Notes: generated by a model not told the origin, from the letters alone. Numbered from the stretch's first letter, positions 45,112-56,326 are shown. The stretch is 64,000 nucleotides of DNA from Rhodanobacter panaciterrae (GCF_014651895.1 NZ_BMXT01000001.1:682001-746000); one strand, 5' to 3'. Numbers and translations are program-made.

Positions 45112-45624
45112 ATGCGCAAATGGATCGGGATCGCGGCAGGAGTGGGATTGGCACTGGGCGTGGCCGGGCAAGCCGTGGCCGCTCAGCCCAGCGAGCAGCA
45201 GGTGCGCCAGCTGTTCGAGGTGATGCACATGAGCCAGATGTTCAGCCAGATGAACTCGCAGATGGCCGGCGTGATGGGGCAGGCGGTGCCGTGCGTACCG
45301 GCTTCCTACTGGCAGGGCTTCATCGACGCCAACGGCAGCCAGGAGTTGCTGGGCCGCATGGTGCCGATCTACCAGAGCCATTTCACCGCCGATGATGTCG
45401 CCGGTCTGCTGAAGTTCTACCAGTCGCCGCTGGGCCAGAAGGTGATCACCCAGATGCCGCTGACCATGGCCGAGGGCATGAAAGTCGGCCAGCAGTGGGG
45501 GCGTGAGCGCGGTCAGGCGATGATCCAGCAGTTGCAGCAAAAGGGCACGCTGGACGCCCAGGGACGCTGTCCGGCCAGCCCGGCAGCCAGCGCGCCGAAG
45601 CCGGTGTCGAAGTCCGGCCATTAA
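45112..45624 (+). CDS. DUF2059 domain protein, exported
   Basis: A 170-residue protein with a signal peptide (IAAGVGLALGVAGQAVAAQ). The DUF2059 hallmark is a Met-rich helix (VMHMSQMFSQMNSQMAGVMG) then YQSHFTADDVAGLLKFYQSP and GQKVITQMPLTMAEGMKVGQ. The function is unknown; it is probably periplasmic. It is divergent from uvrA and followed by the rplU promoter. Confidence 0.88.
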   Translation: MRKWIGIAAGVGLALGVAGQAVAAQPSEQQVRQLFEVMHMSQMFSQMNSQMAGVMGQAVPCVPASYWQGFIDANGSQELLGRMVPIYQSHFTADDVAGLLKFYQSPLGQKVITQMPLTMAEGMKVGQQWGRERGQAMIQQLQQKGTLDAQGRCPASPAASAPKPVSKSGH

Positions 45625-45685
45625 GGCCCGCAACCCCCGGCCGGTGGCGATTCAGGCCGGGTGACGGGTTTGGCATGGTCAGTAT

Positions 45686-45715
45686 TTGACCAGTGCGCAG
45701 ACAGGTCGTTATAAT
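45686..45715 (+). promoter_or_regulatory. Sigma-70 promoter for rplU-rpmA
   Basis: TTGACC (45686-45691), an 18-base spacer and TATAAT (45710-45715) precede the rplU ATG by about 70 bases. The -10 matches consensus fully, as expected for a ribosomal operon. Confidence 0.8.
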
Positions 45716-45782
45716 CCGCGGTTCGCCAGACCTGAATTGGTCATGGCGATACCCAAGAGAATAACGACAGAAGGGCATTCCC

Positions 45783-46097
45783 ATGAGTTACGCAGTCATC
45801 AAGACCGGTGGCAAGCAGTACCGCGTCATGCAGGGCGACGTCCTGCGCGTGGAGCTGTTGACCGCCGAAGAAGGCGCCACCGTGAGCTTCGACCAGGTGT
45901 TGCTGGTTGGTTCCGGCGAGTCGGTCACCGTTGGTGCGCCGGTTGTCGAAGGCGCCACCGTCAGCGCCACCGTTCGCAAGCACGGCCGTGCCGACAAGAT
46001 CCGCATCATCAAATTCCGCCGCCGCAAGCATTACAAGCGTCAGCAGGGTCACCGTCAGCATTTCACCGAAATCGAGATCACAGGCATCAACGCCTGA
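45783..46097 (+). CDS. rplU: 50S ribosomal protein L21
   Basis: A 104-residue protein with [19 protein letters not shown] and the basic [20 protein letters not shown], ending [11 protein letters not shown]. Its length equals that of the family (103 in E. coli). It is the first gene of the conserved rplU-rpmA-obgE order. Confidence 0.98.
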   Translation: MSYAVIKTGGKQYRVMQGDVLRVELLTAEEGATVSFDQVLLVGSGESVTVGAPVVEGATVSATVRKHGRADKIRIIKFRRRKHYKRQQGHRQHFTEIEITGINA

Positions 46098-46115
46098 GCA
46101 CTGGAGCATTGAGTC

Positions 46116-46373
46116 ATGGCACATAAAAAAGGCGTAGGTTCCAGCCGCAACGGTCGCGATTCGAACCCGAAATACCTGGGCGTGAAGATCTACGGTGGCC
46201 AGGCCATCGAAGCCGGCAACATCATCGTGCGTCAGCGCGGCACCCAGTTCCACCCGGGTAACGGCGTCGGTCTGGGTCGTGACCACACGCTGTTCGCGCT
46301 GGTCGACGGTACCGTCCAGTTTGCAATTCGCGGCGACAAGAATCGCCGTTTCGTCGACGTCGTGCAGGCGTAA
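46116..46373 (+). CDS. rpmA: 50S ribosomal protein L27
   Basis: An 85-residue protein that begins [20 protein letters not shown], the conserved flexible N-terminus reaching the peptidyl-transferase centre. [20 protein letters not shown] and the remainder are typical. It is followed by a terminator. Confidence 0.98.
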   Translation: MAHKKGVGSSRNGRDSNPKYLGVKIYGGQAIEAGNIIVRQRGTQFHPGNGVGLGRDHTLFALVDGTVQFAIRGDKNRRFVDVVQA

Positions 46374-46397
46374 GCCTTTCGCGATGCGATAGCGAAG

Positions 46398-46424
46398 GCC
46401 CCGCTTCGGCGGGGCTTTTGTTTT
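46398..46424 (+). terminator. Intrinsic terminator after rpmA
   Basis: GCCCCGC-TTCG-GCGGGGC followed by TTTTGTTTT: a stable UUCG tetraloop stem between rpmA and obgE. obgE probably depends on read-through or its own promoter. Confidence 0.9.
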
Positions 46425-46428
46425 CTGA

Positions 46429-47562
<1,134 letters not shown>

Positions 47563-47604
47563 TGCAGCACGTGTCGGCAAACACAGCTGACACCTGCCAT
47601 CTGG

Positions 47605-49212
47605 CTACATGCGGAACACGCCGTAGCGTTGCGGCTCGATCGGCGCATTGAGCGAGGCCGAGATCGCCAGGCCGAGCACGCGGCGGGTGTCGACCGGGTC
47701 GATGATGCCGTCATCCCATAACCGCGCGCTGGCGTAGTAGGGGTGACCCTGGCGCTCGTACTGGTCGCGGATCGGTGCCTTGAACGTTTCTTCCTCTTCG
47801 GCACTCCAAGTCTTGCCGGCAGCTTCGATGCCGTCGCGCTTGACCGTAGCCAGCACCGACGCGGCCTGCTCGCCGCCCATCACGCTGATCCGCGCATTCG
47901 GCCACATCCACAGGAAGCGGGCGCCGTAGGCGCGACCGCACATCGCATAGTTGCCAGCGCCGAAGCTGCCGCCGATCACCACGGTGAACTTCGGCACGTG
48001 CGAGCAGGCCACTGCGGTGACCATCTTCGCGCCGTCTTTGGCGATGCCGGCCTGCTCGTACTTCTTGCCGACCATGAAGCCGGTGATGTTCTGCAAGAAC
48101 ACCAGCGGTACGTTGCGCTGATTGCACAGCTCGATGAAGTGCGCGCCCTTGAGCGCGCTCTCGGCGAACAGAATGCCGTTGTTGGCGATGATGCCTACGG
48201 GATAGCCGTGGATGTGCGCGAAGCCGGTGACCAGGGTCTTGCCGTAGCGCGCCTTGAATTCGTGGAACTCCGAGCCGTCGACGATGCGCGCGATCACCTC
48301 GCGGATGTCGAACGGGCGGCGGGTATCCTGCGGGATGACGCCGTACAGTTCCTCGGCCGGGTACTTCGGCTCGGTCGGCGTGCGCAACGCCAGCGGCACG
48401 TCCTTCTTGCGATTGAGGTTCGCCACGATATCGCGGGCGATCGAAAGCGCATGCGCATCGTTCTCGGCATAGTGGTCGGCCACGCCGGAAATGGAGGTGT
48501 GCACGTCCGCGCCACCGAGTGTTTCGGCATCGACCACTTCGCCGGTGGCGGCCTTCACCAGCGGCGGACCGCCGAGGAAGATCGTGCCCTGTTCGCGCAC
48601 GATGATCGTCTCGTCGCTCATTGCAGGCACATAGGCGCCACCGGCAGTGCATGAGCCCATCACCACCGCGATCTGCGGAATGTTCAGCGACGACATCCGC
48701 GCCTGGTTGTAGAAGATCCGGCCGAAGTGTTCCTTGTCCGGAAACACCTCGTCCTGCAGCGGCAGAAAGGCACCGCCGGAGTCGACCAGATAGACGCAGG
48801 GCAGGCGGTTTTCCAGCGCCACTTCCTGCGCGCGCAGGTGCTTCTTCACGGTGATCGGGAAATAGGTGCCGCCCTTGACGGTGGCGTCGTTCGCAACGAC
48901 AACGACTTCGATCCCGTTGACCCGGCCGATGCCGGTGATGATGCCGGCAGCGGGCGCCGCATCGTCATACATGCCATGGGCAGCCAGTGGCGACAGTTCG
49001 AGAAACGGCGAGCCCGGATCGAGCAGGGCGCGGATGCGTTCGCGCGGCAGCAGTTTGCCGCGGGCTGTGTGCTTCTCGCGCGCCTTGGCGCCGCCACCTT
49101 CCGCGCTGCGAATCAGTTCGCGCTGCAGGTCGTCGACCACCGCACGCAACTGCGCACTGCTGGCTTGGAAGTCGGGTGAACGAGGATCGATCTGCGAAGC
49201 GATGACGCTCAT
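47605..49212 (-). CDS. Acyl-CoA carboxylase beta subunit (methylcrotonoyl-CoA carboxylase type)
   Basis: A 535-residue carboxyltransferase. Family landmarks are [80 protein letters not shown] and [20 protein letters not shown]. These match the beta subunit of methylcrotonoyl-CoA carboxylase (leucine breakdown) more than propionyl-CoA carboxylase. The biotin-carrying alpha subunit is not in the window and must lie elsewhere if the enzyme is complete. The start is uncertain, since ATG 49212 has only a weak site. Confidence 0.87.
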   Translation of the reverse strand: MSVIASQIDPRSPDFQASSAQLRAVVDDLQRELIRSAEGGGAKAREKHTARGKLLPRERIRALLDPGSPFLELSPLAAHGMYDDAAPAAGIITGIGRVNGIEVVVVANDATVKGGTYFPITVKKHLRAQEVALENRLPCVYLVDSGGAFLPLQDEVFPDKEHFGRIFYNQARMSSLNIPQIAVVMGSCTAGGAYVPAMSDETIIVREQGTIFLGGPPLVKAATGEVVDAETLGGADVHTSISGVADHYAENDAHALSIARDIVANLNRKKDVPLALRTPTEPKYPAEELYGVIPQDTRRPFDIREVIARIVDGSEFHEFKARYGKTLVTGFAHIHGYPVGIIANNGILFAESALKGAHFIELCNQRNVPLVFLQNITGFMVGKKYEQAGIAKDGAKMVTAVACSHVPKFTVVIGGSFGAGNYAMCGRAYGARFLWMWPNARISVMGGEQAASVLATVKRDGIEAAGKTWSAEEEETFKAPIRDQYERQGHPYYASARLWDDGIIDPVDTRRVLGLAISASLNAPIEPQRYGVFRM

Positions 49213-49317
49213 GGATGCGGGCTCACGGGTACGGGTCGCCGGCACGGCGAAACCAAGGATGATAGCGGGCGTCGGGCCGCGACCAAAATCACCGGATAGG
49301 GTGACGAGTGATGGACG

Positions 49318-49349
49318 AAAAAAAACGGCCGCACTAGGCGGCCGTTTTT
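49318..49349 (-). terminator. Intrinsic terminator after the Ala-rich lipoprotein gene
   Basis: On the minus strand AAAAACGGCCGC, loop, GCGGCCGTTTTT is followed by further T residues, 12-bp stem in total. It lies just after the lipoprotein stop at 49369 and is symmetrical enough to act in both directions. Confidence 0.88.
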
Positions 49350-49368
49350 CTGGAAACCAGTAAAAGGA

Positions 49369-49797
49369 TCAATGCCCCTTCATGGCGTCCTTGGCTTTGT
49401 CAGCAGCGTCTTTCGCGTTGCCGGCAGCGTCTTTGGCAGCGTCGGCAGCCTTGCTGGCAGCATCAGCAGCGTTGCCGGCAGCAGCCTTGGCCTGGTCCAT
49501 GGCGCCAGCAGCGGTGGAAGCTGCAGCCGGAGCAGCCATCGCAGAAGCTGCGGTGGCAGCCTGCTGAGCCTGGTCAGCAGCCTGACCAGCAGCGGAGGCC
49601 GCAGTGGCAGCCTGGGTGGCAGCCTGCTCGGTCGCCGTGGTCGGAGCTGACGCGGCAGCCTGCTGCGCCGTATCGGCAGCTTGCTGTGCGGTATCAGCCG
49701 ACTTCTGGGCGTCCTGCGCGGAATCCTGCGCGCCATTGCTGCATGCCGCCAACAGCGCGACGAGCGCGGCGGCGAGTAGGGTACGCGTAAACTTCAT
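49369..49797 (-). CDS. Alanine-rich helical lipoprotein
   Basis: A 142-residue protein. The signal ends in lipobox LLAAC (Cys about residue 19), followed by SNGAQDSAQDAQKSADTAQQ and ~100 residues of Ala-rich heptad-like repeats (AADTAQQ, KAADAAKDAAGNAKDAADKA). The composition suggests a long alpha-helix or coiled coil standing off the outer membrane, like Lpp or LEA-type proteins. No enzymatic motif is present. The ends are a clear terminator downstream and a long AT-rich gap upstream. Confidence 0.85.
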   Translation of the reverse strand: MKFTRTLLAAALVALLAACSNGAQDSAQDAQKSADTAQQAADTAQQAAASAPTTATEQAATQAATAASAAGQAADQAQQAATAASAMAAPAAASTAAGAMDQAKAAAGNAADAASKAADAAKDAAGNAKDAADKAKDAMKGH

Positions 49798-49959
49798 GGT
49801 GAATCTCCTTTGCCGTGGAATGCCGTTTGGCCGTGTATTAATAACGCTTTCGTGGAAATTGCGCCACTTTTTTATAATAGCGCTTCAGCGCGTATTAAAA
49901 ACCGATTTAACCAGCCGTCATGTGAAAGTCATGAAATGATCGTGCATCGATGAACCTAG

Positions 49960-51144
49960 TCAATCGAGGCACTCCACCGCAATGGCGGTCGCCTCGCCAC
50001 CACCGATGCACAGGCTGGCAACACCGCGCTTGAGGCCGCGCGTTTTCAAGGCATTGAGCAAGGTCACCACCAGCCGGGCACCGCTGGCACCGATCGGATG
50101 ACCCAATGCACAGGCGCCGCCGTTGACGTTGAGCTTCTCGTGCGGAATGCCGAGTTCCTTCATCGGTGTCATCGCGACCACCGCAAACGCTTCGTTGATT
50201 TCGAACAGGTCGACATCGGCGACCTTCCAGCCGGCCTTGTCCAGCACCTTCTGGATCGCACCGACTGGCGCGGTAGTGAACCACTCGGGCTCCTGCGCAT
50301 GCGTGGCATGCGCGACGATACGCGCCAGCGGTTTCAGGCCGCGCTTGTTCGCGTCATCGGCAGACAGCAGCACCAGCGCAGCAGCGCCATCGGAAATGCT
50401 GGATGAGCTGGCCGCGGTGATGGTGCCGTTCTCCTTGCGGAAGGCCGCCTTCAAGGTCGGGATCTTGGCGATGTCGGAGCGACCCGGCTGCTCGTCGGTA
50501 TCCACTTGCACGTCGCCCTTGCGGCCGCTCACGGTGACCGGAACGATCTCGCCGGCGAATGCGCCGTTCTGCTGCGCCGCCTGCGCACGCTTCACCGACT
50601 CGATCGCGAACGCGTCCTGATCCTCGCGGGTGAAGTGGTACTTGTCGGCGCACAGCTCGCCGAACACGCCCATCGACTTGCCGTCGTACGGATTGGTCAG
50701 ACCATCCCAGGCCATGTGGTCGACCAGCTGGCCGTCACCGTAACGGATGCCGGTGCGTGCATTGACCATGTGCGGCGCGTTGGTCATCGACTCCATGCCA
50801 CCGGCGACCACGACGGTCGCCGAACCGGCCTTGATCAGGTCATGGCCCAGCATGATCGCCTTCATGCCCGAACCGCACACCTTGTTGATCGTGGTGCAGC
50901 CCGTGCTGGCCGGCAGGTCGGCACCCAGCGATGCCTGACGCGCCGGTGCCTGGCCGAGGTTGGCCGGCAATACGCAGCCCATGATCACTTCGCTGACATC
51001 GGCGGGGGCAACGCCGGATTGTTCCAGCGCGGCGCGGATGGCAGTGGCACCGAGCTTCGGGGTGGGGACGCCGGTGAACTGGCCGAGGAAGGAGCCGATG
51101 GCCGTGCGCTTGGCGCCGACGATGACTACGCTGACATCCGACAT
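49960..51144 (-). CDS. Acetyl-CoA C-acetyltransferase (thiolase)
   Basis: A 394-residue thiolase making or splitting acetoacetyl-CoA. The nucleophile Cys is in INKVCGSGMKAIMLG, the catalytic His in NVNGGACALGHPIGASGARL, and the second Cys in LCIGGGEATAIA. The size and NGTITAASSSSISDGAAALV region fit the biosynthetic/AtoB type. The ATG at 51144 follows a GGAG; the longer open frame to 51240 runs into upstream sequence. It stands alone on the minus strand. A role with the adjacent carboxylase gene is possible but unproven. Confidence 0.93.
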   Translation of the reverse strand: MSDVSVVIVGAKRTAIGSFLGQFTGVPTPKLGATAIRAALEQSGVAPADVSEVIMGCVLPANLGQAPARQASLGADLPASTGCTTINKVCGSGMKAIMLGHDLIKAGSATVVVAGGMESMTNAPHMVNARTGIRYGDGQLVDHMAWDGLTNPYDGKSMGVFGELCADKYHFTREDQDAFAIESVKRAQAAQQNGAFAGEIVPVTVSGRKGDVQVDTDEQPGRSDIAKIPTLKAAFRKENGTITAASSSSISDGAAALVLLSADDANKRGLKPLARIVAHATHAQEPEWFTTAPVGAIQKVLDKAGWKVADVDLFEINEAFAVVAMTPMKELGIPHEKLNVNGGACALGHPIGASGARLVVTLLNALKTRGLKRGVASLCIGGGEATAIAVECLD

Positions 51145-51363
51145 GGATAACTCCGCTTGAAGACTGAAGGGGCGCGAACGCCCGGCAGATAACCGGCTGA
51201 TTATCGCAGCCCGTCGCGGACCTCGGCAAACGATGGTCATTCCGTGTCGGGGTGCGACCTGCGCCTTGTTTCATTGGATTTTCGTTGTGCCAAGATGATC
51301 AACGGGGCATCACGGCGTACCGGTACGTCGGTGTTGCAGACATGGAATGCAATGGTGGGGTGC

Positions 51364-54210
51364 ATGATGAAAGCGCTTGGTTCGGGGTTGCGGTATCGCA
51401 AAATGGCATGGCTGATAGCCATGGCGCTGGGTCTGAGCGCTTGTGGTGGTGGCGGTGGCAACGTCAAGCCGACGCCTCCGCCGACCACGCCGGCATCTCC
51501 CCCGCCGACCACGCCGCCCCAGCCGCCACTGGACGCCCAGCTTGCGATCACCAATGCCTACGCGGCGCACAATCAGGGTTACACCGGCGCCGGGGTAATC
51601 ATCGGCGTGGTCGACAGCGGCATCATGCGCAGCAATCCGACCGTGGCCGGACGCGTTACGCAGGAATTGATCTATGTCGATCCGGCCAGCAACAACACGG
51701 CTGTCGACGACGTCGTCGGCCACGGCACCTGGGTATCAGAGATTGCTGCCGGTACGCCGTTTGCACAGTTTCCCGGCGGCATCGCGCCAGGGGCGTCGCT
51801 GGTTTCCGCGCGCATCATCAGCGACGTCGAGCCGAAAGACGACGGTTCGGGCCAGGGCAACCCGGTCACCGCCGCCGATGCCGCGTTCTTTGCCCAGACT
51901 CTCAATCCGGCCCTGATCAGTGCCGGTGTGCAGGTGATGAACAACTCCTGGGGTGGCATCTACTGGGATACCACCAATGCCTCGATCAACCAGGCATTTG
52001 CTGCGGCCTATGATCCGTTCGTGCTGCAGCATGGCGGCCTAGTCGTGTTTGCCGCCGGCAACGATTCGGCGGCCAATCCCAGCAACATCGCGGCCTTGCC
52101 CAGTCTGGCGCCGGAACTGGAGAAAGGCTGGCTGGTCGCGGTTGCGGTCAACAGCAATAATCCGACCCAGCTGGAGGGTTATTCCAACAAGTGCGGCGTC
52201 GCGATGAACTACTGCCTGGCCGCACCAGGTGATGTCATCGTGCTGGACAAAGGCACCACGGCCAGCACCACCAGCCCGAGCTATTACATCGTGGAAGGCA
52301 CCTCTTTTGCCGCGCCAGAGGTGTCGGGCGCGGCGGCGCTGGTATGGCAGGCCTATCCGTATTTCACCAATGACCTGGTGCGACAGACGCTGTTGGGCAC
52401 CGCCGACCCGCTCGGTGGATCGCAACCGAACCCGACCTTCGGCTACGGCGAGCTGGATGTCGGCAAGGCGGTGCACGGGCCAGAAAAATTCGATTGGGGA
52501 ACCGTTTCGGTCACTAACAATATTGATTCGACCTGGAGCAATCCGATTAGCGGAGATGGTGGTCTGACCAAGAGCGGCACCGGCACACTGACATTGAGCA
52601 ATACACTCAGTTACAAAGGGACGACCACAGTGATGCAGGGCATTCTGTCGGCACAGTCCATACCTGGGGATCTAGTTTTGTACTCGCGTGGCGCCGTTGT
52701 CAGTGGTGCCCATAGCATCAATGGCTCCGTGCAAAATGCGGGATCGCTCGTCGTAGCGGGTGGCGATGTGCAGATAGGTGGAAATTACGTCCAGAACGGG
52801 TCATTTGGCCGGCCTACAAGTTTTGTCGGACAGATGATGCTGGAGTTAGGTTCCGCTTTGCATGTGAGTGGTACGGCGAACATCGGCGGCGACCTGATAG
52901 TGACTGGCGCCAAGCAGGGTTATGTGGCCAATTCGCATACCGATGTGCTCACTGCATCTGGTGGTCTCACAGGCACCTTCGACACGTTCTTCGCACAGTC
53001 GAATGTCATGCTTACAGCATCGCTTAACTACGATGCGAACGATGCATGGCTCAATGTGCAGCAGGTGCAAGTCACCGCAGTCCAGGGTCTGGCGTATACC
53101 GCCGCTTCGTTTGGTGCCGCGCAGCGCGTACAGAATGCATTCGGCCAGATTGACAGCCAGCTCGCGACGACGGTGCCGCCGAGCACGACCACTCCGGTCA
53201 ATGCTGGTTTTATCCAGGGCGCCGCCAGCCTGCAGCAGTCGACCAGCGTTGCCGCCGTGCAGAGTTCGCTGGAAAGCCTGTCCGGCCAGTTGCATGCAGC
53301 CAGCGCCGCGATGACGTTCGAGGCGATCGACGCCGGCACGCGCGCGCTGTCCGATCGTTTCGACCATCTGCTCGATACGCCATTGGCGGGTGGCTGGACG
53401 CAGAGCATCGGTTATCACGGTGACATGTCGCGCAACGGTTACAGCAATGTCGGCTACGACCTCAGCGGCGTCATGGTCGGTGCGGATCAGCGCATCGGCA
53501 GCAACGGCTTTGCCGGTTATGCGCTGAGCCAGAGCCAGGGCTTGGGCCAGCTCAGCGAAAGTGCGGACCATGGCTACAGCCACGCTCTGGAAGGCATGCT
53601 GTATGGCGGCGTGATCCGCGGCTCGTGGTACACGATGGGTCGCTTCGGGTTCGGCGATTACCGCGAGAACATGCGCCGCCAGCTGCAGCTGGGCGGCGCA
53701 TCCGCCGGTGTCGGCAGCGACAGCAACGGCACGTATGGCGTCGCTTATGGAGAAAGCGGTTATCGACTGGCGCTGGGCCGCACCCAGGTTACGCCTTACG
53801 TGAACCTGCAGTACGCGCAGATCCAGCGCGATGGCTTCGATGAGTTGGGTGCCGACGGTTTCGGTCTGAAGTCAGGCGCACAGACTGTTTCGCGCTGGCA
53901 GGCAGGCGTGGGCCTGCGTGCCATGCGCGAGTGGACGCTGGCTGGTGGAAGCACTCTCAGCTTGCAGACGCGAGCGCTGTGGCAGCAATCGTTCGGCCTG
54001 CGTGGCGAGGTGTTCGATGCCAGCTTCAGCGGGATCAATCAGTACGCGCCGCTCGGCGGCATCGGCCTGTCGCGCTATGGCGGTGTGGTCGGTACCTCAC
54101 TGGGCTGGGGCATCACGCCGCGTGCCAATCTGCAGCTTGGCTACGACCAGTATCTCGGTCAGCACCAGCAGGCGAAGATGGCCACGCTGAATTTCAGCTG
54201 GGCGTTCTGA
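51364..54210 (+). CDS. Autotransporter with subtilisin (S8) protease passenger and lipoprotein signal
   Basis: A 948-residue surface protease. The signal ends in lipobox LSAC followed by GGGGG and a Pro/Thr linker. The S8 catalytic triad is D84 (VVDSGI), H120 (GHGTWVSE) and S314 (GTSFAAPEVSG). A passenger-associated beta-helix stretch (LTKSGTGTLTLSNTLSYKGT) and a central helical region lead to the ~280-residue beta-barrel ending MATLNFSWAF. This lipidated subtilase-autotransporter architecture is that of SphB1/NalP, which process other secreted proteins at the cell surface. ATGs at 51364 and 51367 are both usable; a further one at 51352 is less likely. Confidence 0.93.
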   Translation: MMKALGSGLRYRKMAWLIAMALGLSACGGGGGNVKPTPPPTTPASPPPTTPPQPPLDAQLAITNAYAAHNQGYTGAGVIIGVVDSGIMRSNPTVAGRVTQELIYVDPASNNTAVDDVVGHGTWVSEIAAGTPFAQFPGGIAPGASLVSARIISDVEPKDDGSGQGNPVTAADAAFFAQTLNPALISAGVQVMNNSWGGIYWDTTNASINQAFAAAYDPFVLQHGGLVVFAAGNDSAANPSNIAALPSLAPELEKGWLVAVAVNSNNPTQLEGYSNKCGVAMNYCLAAPGDVIVLDKGTTASTTSPSYYIVEGTSFAAPEVSGAAALVWQAYPYFTNDLVRQTLLGTADPLGGSQPNPTFGYGELDVGKAVHGPEKFDWGTVSVTNNIDSTWSNPISGDGGLTKSGTGTLTLSNTLSYKGTTTVMQGILSAQSIPGDLVLYSRGAVVSGAHSINGSVQNAGSLVVAGGDVQIGGNYVQNGSFGRPTSFVGQMMLELGSALHVSGTANIGGDLIVTGAKQGYVANSHTDVLTASGGLTGTFDTFFAQSNVMLTASLNYDANDAWLNVQQVQVTAVQGLAYTAASFGAAQRVQNAFGQIDSQLATTVPPSTTTPVNAGFIQGAASLQQSTSVAAVQSSLESLSGQLHAASAAMTFEAIDAGTRALSDRFDHLLDTPLAGGWTQSIGYHGDMSRNGYSNVGYDLSGVMVGADQRIGSNGFAGYALSQSQGLGQLSESADHGYSHALEGMLYGGVIRGSWYTMGRFGFGDYRENMRRQLQLGGASAGVGSDSNGTYGVAYGESGYRLALGRTQVTPYVNLQYAQIQRDGFDELGADGFGLKSGAQTVSRWQAGVGLRAMREWTLAGGSTLSLQTRALWQQSFGLRGEVFDASFSGINQYAPLGGIGLSRYGGVVGTSLGWGITPRANLQLGYDQYLGQHQQAKMATLNFSWAF

Positions 54211-54284
54211 ACGCGGATGCGTTGGCGACGTCGCGTGCTTCGGCGGCGGCGACGCCGGTCAGATGACGTGCGACGACATGCAGG

Positions 54285-55094
54285 TCAGACCAGCACGACC
54301 TGTACGCCGGCGGCACGCAGCGTTTCGACCGTTTCGGTGGGGGCGCTCGTGTCGCTGATTACCATGTGCAGATTCTGCACCGGGGTGATCACCGACAGGC
54401 TGCGCTGGCCCATCTTGCTGGCATCGAGCACGGCAATGGTCTGGCGCGAGACGCGGATCATCAGCGCATTCAACGCCGCTTCGAGCGGATCCGGCGTGGT
54501 CACGCCCACTTCGGGATCGAGTCCGTCGACGCCGAGAAACAGCCGGTCGGCGGAAAGCTTCGCCAGTGCCTGCTCGGCATCCGGGCCGACCAGCGAATAC
54601 GAGGTCTGGCGGAGCAGGCCACCCAGCATCATCACGCGGATCTGCGGCATGCCGGTCAATTCCATCGCGATATTCAGCGCGTTGGTGATCACGGTCAGCG
54701 ATTCGAATTTCATCTGGCGGATCTGTCGGGCGATCTCCACCGTGGTCGAGCCGGAATCGAGAATGATCGTCTCGCCGTCCTGGATCATCTTCGCCGCGGC
54801 ATGGCCGATGCGCAGCTTCTGCGCATGCCAGCGGGTTTCCTTGATATTGAGTGGCGTGTCGTTGGTTGCCGACGCCACCGGCAACGCGCCGCCGTGCGAG
54901 CGGGCTATCGCCGAACTGCGCGCGAGCGCGTCCAGATCGGCGCGGATGGTGACGGTGGAGGTGCCGAAGCGGCTCGCGAGTTCTTCCACCGTGGCGCGGC
55001 CCTGCTGTTCCACTAGGTCTACGATCAGGCGGCGGCGTTCTTCGACCAGCAGGCGGCGGGAGGCGATCGGGGCTTCACTCACGGGTCGTTTCAC
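54285..55094 (-). CDS. DeoR/GlpR-family transcriptional repressor
   Basis: A 269-residue protein. The N-terminal DeoR helix-turn-helix (RRLIVDLVEQQGRATVEELA, then FGTSTVTIRADLDAL) is followed by the sugar-phosphate isomerase-like sensor domain (ETIILDSGSTTVEIARQIRQ, KLSADRLFLGVDGLD, VLDASKMGQRSLSVI). It begins with GTG immediately after the amidohydrolase stop. It likely senses a phosphorylated sugar and represses the divergent operons of this cluster. It most resembles AgaR-type members in text, but the effector is not decidable. Confidence 0.9.
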   Translation of the reverse strand: MKRPVSEAPIASRRLLVEERRRLIVDLVEQQGRATVEELASRFGTSTVTIRADLDALARSSAIARSHGGALPVASATNDTPLNIKETRWHAQKLRIGHAAAKMIQDGETIILDSGSTTVEIARQIRQMKFESLTVITNALNIAMELTGMPQIRVMMLGGLLRQTSYSLVGPDAEQALAKLSADRLFLGVDGLDPEVGVTTPDPLEAALNALMIRVSRQTIAVLDASKMGQRSLSVITPVQNLHMVISDTSAPTETVETLRAAGVQVVLV

Positions 55095-56306
55095 TCATGG
55101 GTCGATATTCAGAAGTCGGGCGGCGTTGTCATGGTAAACCTTGCGCAGCACTTCGTCCGACAAACCGAGTCCGTAGATCGACCAGCGCCCCTGTGGCGGC
55201 GTCGGCGCCGGCGCGTAATCGAAGTATTCGTCCTCGGTTTCCAGAAAGCGGTAGTAGATCTCGTACAGCTCGTCGCCGAACAGTTGCTGCGGCACGTCGT
55301 CGCCATACGGTGAGGGCACCGCATCGGTGCCGAACAGGATGCGGTCCTGGTAGCGATCGAAGAAGCGCTGCGCGATGCGCGGCTGGCGACCCAGCTCACC
55401 GACGCGGGCGCTGATGTCGATCACGGTATTCGGGTAGCGATCCAGACAGGCGGCGACCGCGGCCAGGTTCTCGGCGTTGTTGCCCACGTGCAGCAGGGCG
55501 AAGGTGGTTTTCGGGTGGCGCGCGATCAGGCGGTCGCGCGCAGCGAGCAGCTCCGCGTTGCTGGGGAACTCCGGGCCGTAGAACGACCAGTCCGGATGGT
55601 TGGCCAGTTCCTCGTAGCGCTCGTTGGTCGCGTCGGTGGGCAGGAAGAACGCCTCTGGGTCGGAGACATGCAGAAACACTGGCATGTCGTGCGCAGCGCA
55701 CGCCTCCCACATCGGATCGAAACGGCGGTCGTCCACCGCCACCAGCGGACCTTCATCGATCCGCTCGCGCAGATACAGCCCCAGCGTCTTAAGCAGTTTC
55801 AGTCCACGCGCACCAACCCGTTTGGCATGGGCGATCGCATCGCCCTGCAACTGCGCGTAGTTCGGCTCGGGAAAGTGTTCGTAGGATGGTTCGGTCAAGG
55901 TGAGGAAGCGTCCAGGCGCGGCCTGGTCGAAGCTGCGAATGCTTTTTTCCAGGCCGGCACCGACGCCACCGGTGAGGTTCACCAAGGTGCGGATGCCCTT
56001 GCGATCCATCACCGGTAGCAGATCCTCGGGCTGGGCAAACAGGGTGATCTCTTCACCTACCGAGATGCCGTTGCGTACATTGCTCGACCAGGTCAGGTGC
56101 GCGTGCACGTCGATCACCGGAAAACGCGGACGTTCGATGTGCGTCTTCGGCACGTGCAGCATGCTGCGAGGCTGGAAGTCCTTCAGCCGCAGCCCGCTCT
56201 TGCCGGTATCCGGCTGGGTCTGCAGCGGATTCTTGCTGCTTTCGACGCGAACCGTGCCGGCACCGGTGGGCGGTGCGCAGCAGAGGCAGGATTTTTGCTG
56301 GTTCAT
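55095..56306 (-). CDS. Amidohydrolase family protein (amidohydrolase_2 type)
   Basis: A 403-residue metal-dependent hydrolase. The N-terminal VIDVHAHLTWS has the HxH-type ligands, VFLHVSDPEAFFLPTD the middle His, FALLHVGNNAENLAAVAACL another, and ILFGTDAVPSPYG the C-terminal Asp. The substrate is unknown. The family includes lactonases, decarboxylases and uronate-linked enzymes. In the cluster it could open a sugar lactone or remove an acyl or carboxyl substituent. The N-terminal ~45 residues, with QQKSCLCCAPPTGAG, are atypical and Cys-rich. It lies between aldolase and repressor. Confidence 0.82.
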   Translation of the reverse strand: MNQQKSCLCCAPPTGAGTVRVESSKNPLQTQPDTGKSGLRLKDFQPRSMLHVPKTHIERPRFPVIDVHAHLTWSSNVRNGISVGEEITLFAQPEDLLPVMDRKGIRTLVNLTGGVGAGLEKSIRSFDQAAPGRFLTLTEPSYEHFPEPNYAQLQGDAIAHAKRVGARGLKLLKTLGLYLRERIDEGPLVAVDDRRFDPMWEACAAHDMPVFLHVSDPEAFFLPTDATNERYEELANHPDWSFYGPEFPSNAELLAARDRLIARHPKTTFALLHVGNNAENLAAVAACLDRYPNTVIDISARVGELGRQPRIAQRFFDRYQDRILFGTDAVPSPYGDDVPQQLFGDELYEIYYRFLETEDEYFDYAPAPTPPQGRWSIYGLGLSDEVLRKVYHDNAARLLNIDP

Positions 56307-56326
56307 GGCGTCGTCTCGGTTTTCTT

